Program-made: the position numbers and the translations under genes | In this document: positions 47,371 through 47,859 of the stretch, piece by piece | How the letters are laid out: the number at the start of each line of letters is the position of its first letter | Position numbering within the stretch: position 1 is the stretch's first letter | Assembly (NCBI GenBank): GCA_023432565.1 | Contig: JAEYUL010000210.1 | Location: 1 to 47,859, forward strand | Reading direction: 5' to 3' | From: Actinomycetes bacterium | GTDB lineage: Bacteria > Actinomycetota > Actinomycetes > Actinomycetales > Cellulomonadaceae | DNA: 47,859 bases | The notes under the pieces: generated by a model | What the model saw: only the letters and a program-made list of their open reading frames with translations | The model's database searches: none | Told to the model about the DNA's origin: nothing

Positions 47371-47844
47371 TCAGGGGGCAAGACTGCTCGCCCGCGCCGA
47401 CGCGGGTGCCAGGTCGGCACGCACGAGCGCCGCGACCTGCGATCCTCGACCGAAGCGCTGCTCGGCGAGGGCGACTGCCGTGCTCTGGGCCGAGGCGGCC
47501 GCGCTACGCACGGTGTCCTCGACGAGCTTGGCGAGCACGGCCGGGCGCAGGGTGCAGGCACGATCGCCCAGCCGCAGGCGGACGAGCCGGCCCCGGGCAT
47601 CCACGAGGACGTCGACCTCCCCGAGAGCGGACCGCGCGGATCCGCGGACAGCCGCGACCTCGTCGCGCAGCGCCTCGAGCTCGTCCGCTCGCCGGCGCAC
47701 GGCCGCGAGCTGAGCGGCCATCCGCTCCTCGGCGCCGTCGACCCAGTCACCCGTACCTCGCCCGGCAGGCACGGGCGGCGGTGCGGGGGCCCGACGGCGG
47801 CCCGCACCGGCGGCCGCAGGACCGGCCGAGCGCGACTGCGGCAC
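47371..47844 (-). CDS. YbaB/EbfC-like DNA-binding family protein, N-terminus uncertain
   Basis: At least 157 residues, possibly extending beyond the right edge; I use the outermost in-window GTG. A low-complexity Ala/Pro/Arg-rich N-terminus of about 40 residues precedes a coiled segment (MAAQLAAVRRRADELEALRDEVAAVRGSA) and a YbaB-like core (GEVDVLVDARGRLVRLRLGDRACTLRPAVLAKLVEDTVRSAAASAQS), the pattern of nucleoid-associated YbaB/EbfC proteins and of the related proteins found near type VII secretion genes. An internal ATG at 47721 would give a protein of about 116 residues, closer to the family's usual length, and could be the real start. Confidence 0.6.
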   Translation of the reverse strand: MPQSRSAGPAAAGAGRRRAPAPPPVPAGRGTGDWVDGAEERMAAQLAAVRRRADELEALRDEVAAVRGSARSALGEVDVLVDARGRLVRLRLGDRACTLRPAVLAKLVEDTVRSAAASAQSTAVALAEQRFGRGSQVAALVRADLAPASARASSLAP

Positions 47845-47859
47845 GCCCGGGGTCCCGAC

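Noticed and set aside
1..47859. CRISPR arrays, tRNA or rRNA genes, insertion sequences, phage or integrase genes
   Set aside because: No regular spacer-repeat pattern, no tRNA-like cloverleaf and no transposase or integrase motif was noticed; the only tandem repeats are those inside crtI and treZ.

Overview
The window is a chromosomal segment from a high-GC actinobacterium. Codons end mostly in G or C, GTG starts are frequent, and genes run in tightly overlapped operons (ATGA and GTGA junctions). The gene content points to the Cellulomonas group of Micrococcales: a C50-carotenoid operon, a candidate beta-1,3-glucan operon with a GH81 glucanase, the GlgX-TreY-TreZ trehalose route, and an assimilatory sulfate reduction operon of the actinobacterial sir-cysX-cysH-cysD-cysN-cysG type. 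The genus is an inference. No rRNA, tRNA, CRISPR array, insertion sequence or prophage gene was seen.

Layout: (1) 1-2156, minus: a TelA-type protein, an XpaC-like protein and a partial unknown gene. (2) 2298-3218, minus: a PAP2-family membrane phosphatase. (3) 3416-4885, plus: a strong promoter flanked by two copies of a 13-bp repeat, a small arginine-rich protein and a LacI regulator. (4) 4918-11815: a MarR regulator divergent from idi-crtE-crtB-crtI-crtYe-crtYf-crtEb, followed one base later by a pyrimidine-dimer endonuclease-like gene, and closed by a very strong hairpin. (5) 11856-16356, minus: a processive family 2 glycosyltransferase, a HlyD-like adaptor and a GH81 endo-beta-1,3-glucanase, all overlapped. 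(6) 16606-20090: a TetR regulator divergent from an ABC-2 permease and two ATPases of the YbhF/RbbA type, with a 24-bp palindrome between them. (7) 20470-28524: a YbdK-like ligase, then glgX-treY-treZ. (8) 28581-31600, minus: a YhgE/Pip membrane protein and a degenerate ABC ATPase. (9) 31918-35418: putA, convergent with zapE. (10) 36594-42957: a cysteine-rich leader ORF and hairpin, then the sulfate assimilation and siroheme operon. (11) 43022-47844: a RibD-like reductase, an unknown protein, a D-aspartate-ligase-like ATP-grasp enzyme coupled to gnd, and a YbaB-like protein at the edge.

How the genes work together: the crt operon should build C50 carotenoids (lycopene elongated to flavuxanthin by CrtEb, then cyclised by CrtYe/CrtYf), probably under the MarR protein. 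The GT2-adaptor-GH81 operon looks like a self-contained system for making, exporting and trimming a beta-1,3-glucan, and is the best candidate for an under-described system here. GlgX debranches glycogen, and TreY and TreZ convert the maltooligosaccharides to trehalose. The cys operon covers ATP sulfurylase (CysDN), APS reductase (CysH), siroheme-dependent sulfite reductase and the CysG that makes its siroheme. No APS kinase is present, which fits direct APS reduction.

Functional calls rest on motifs and family resemblance read by eye; no database search was possible.
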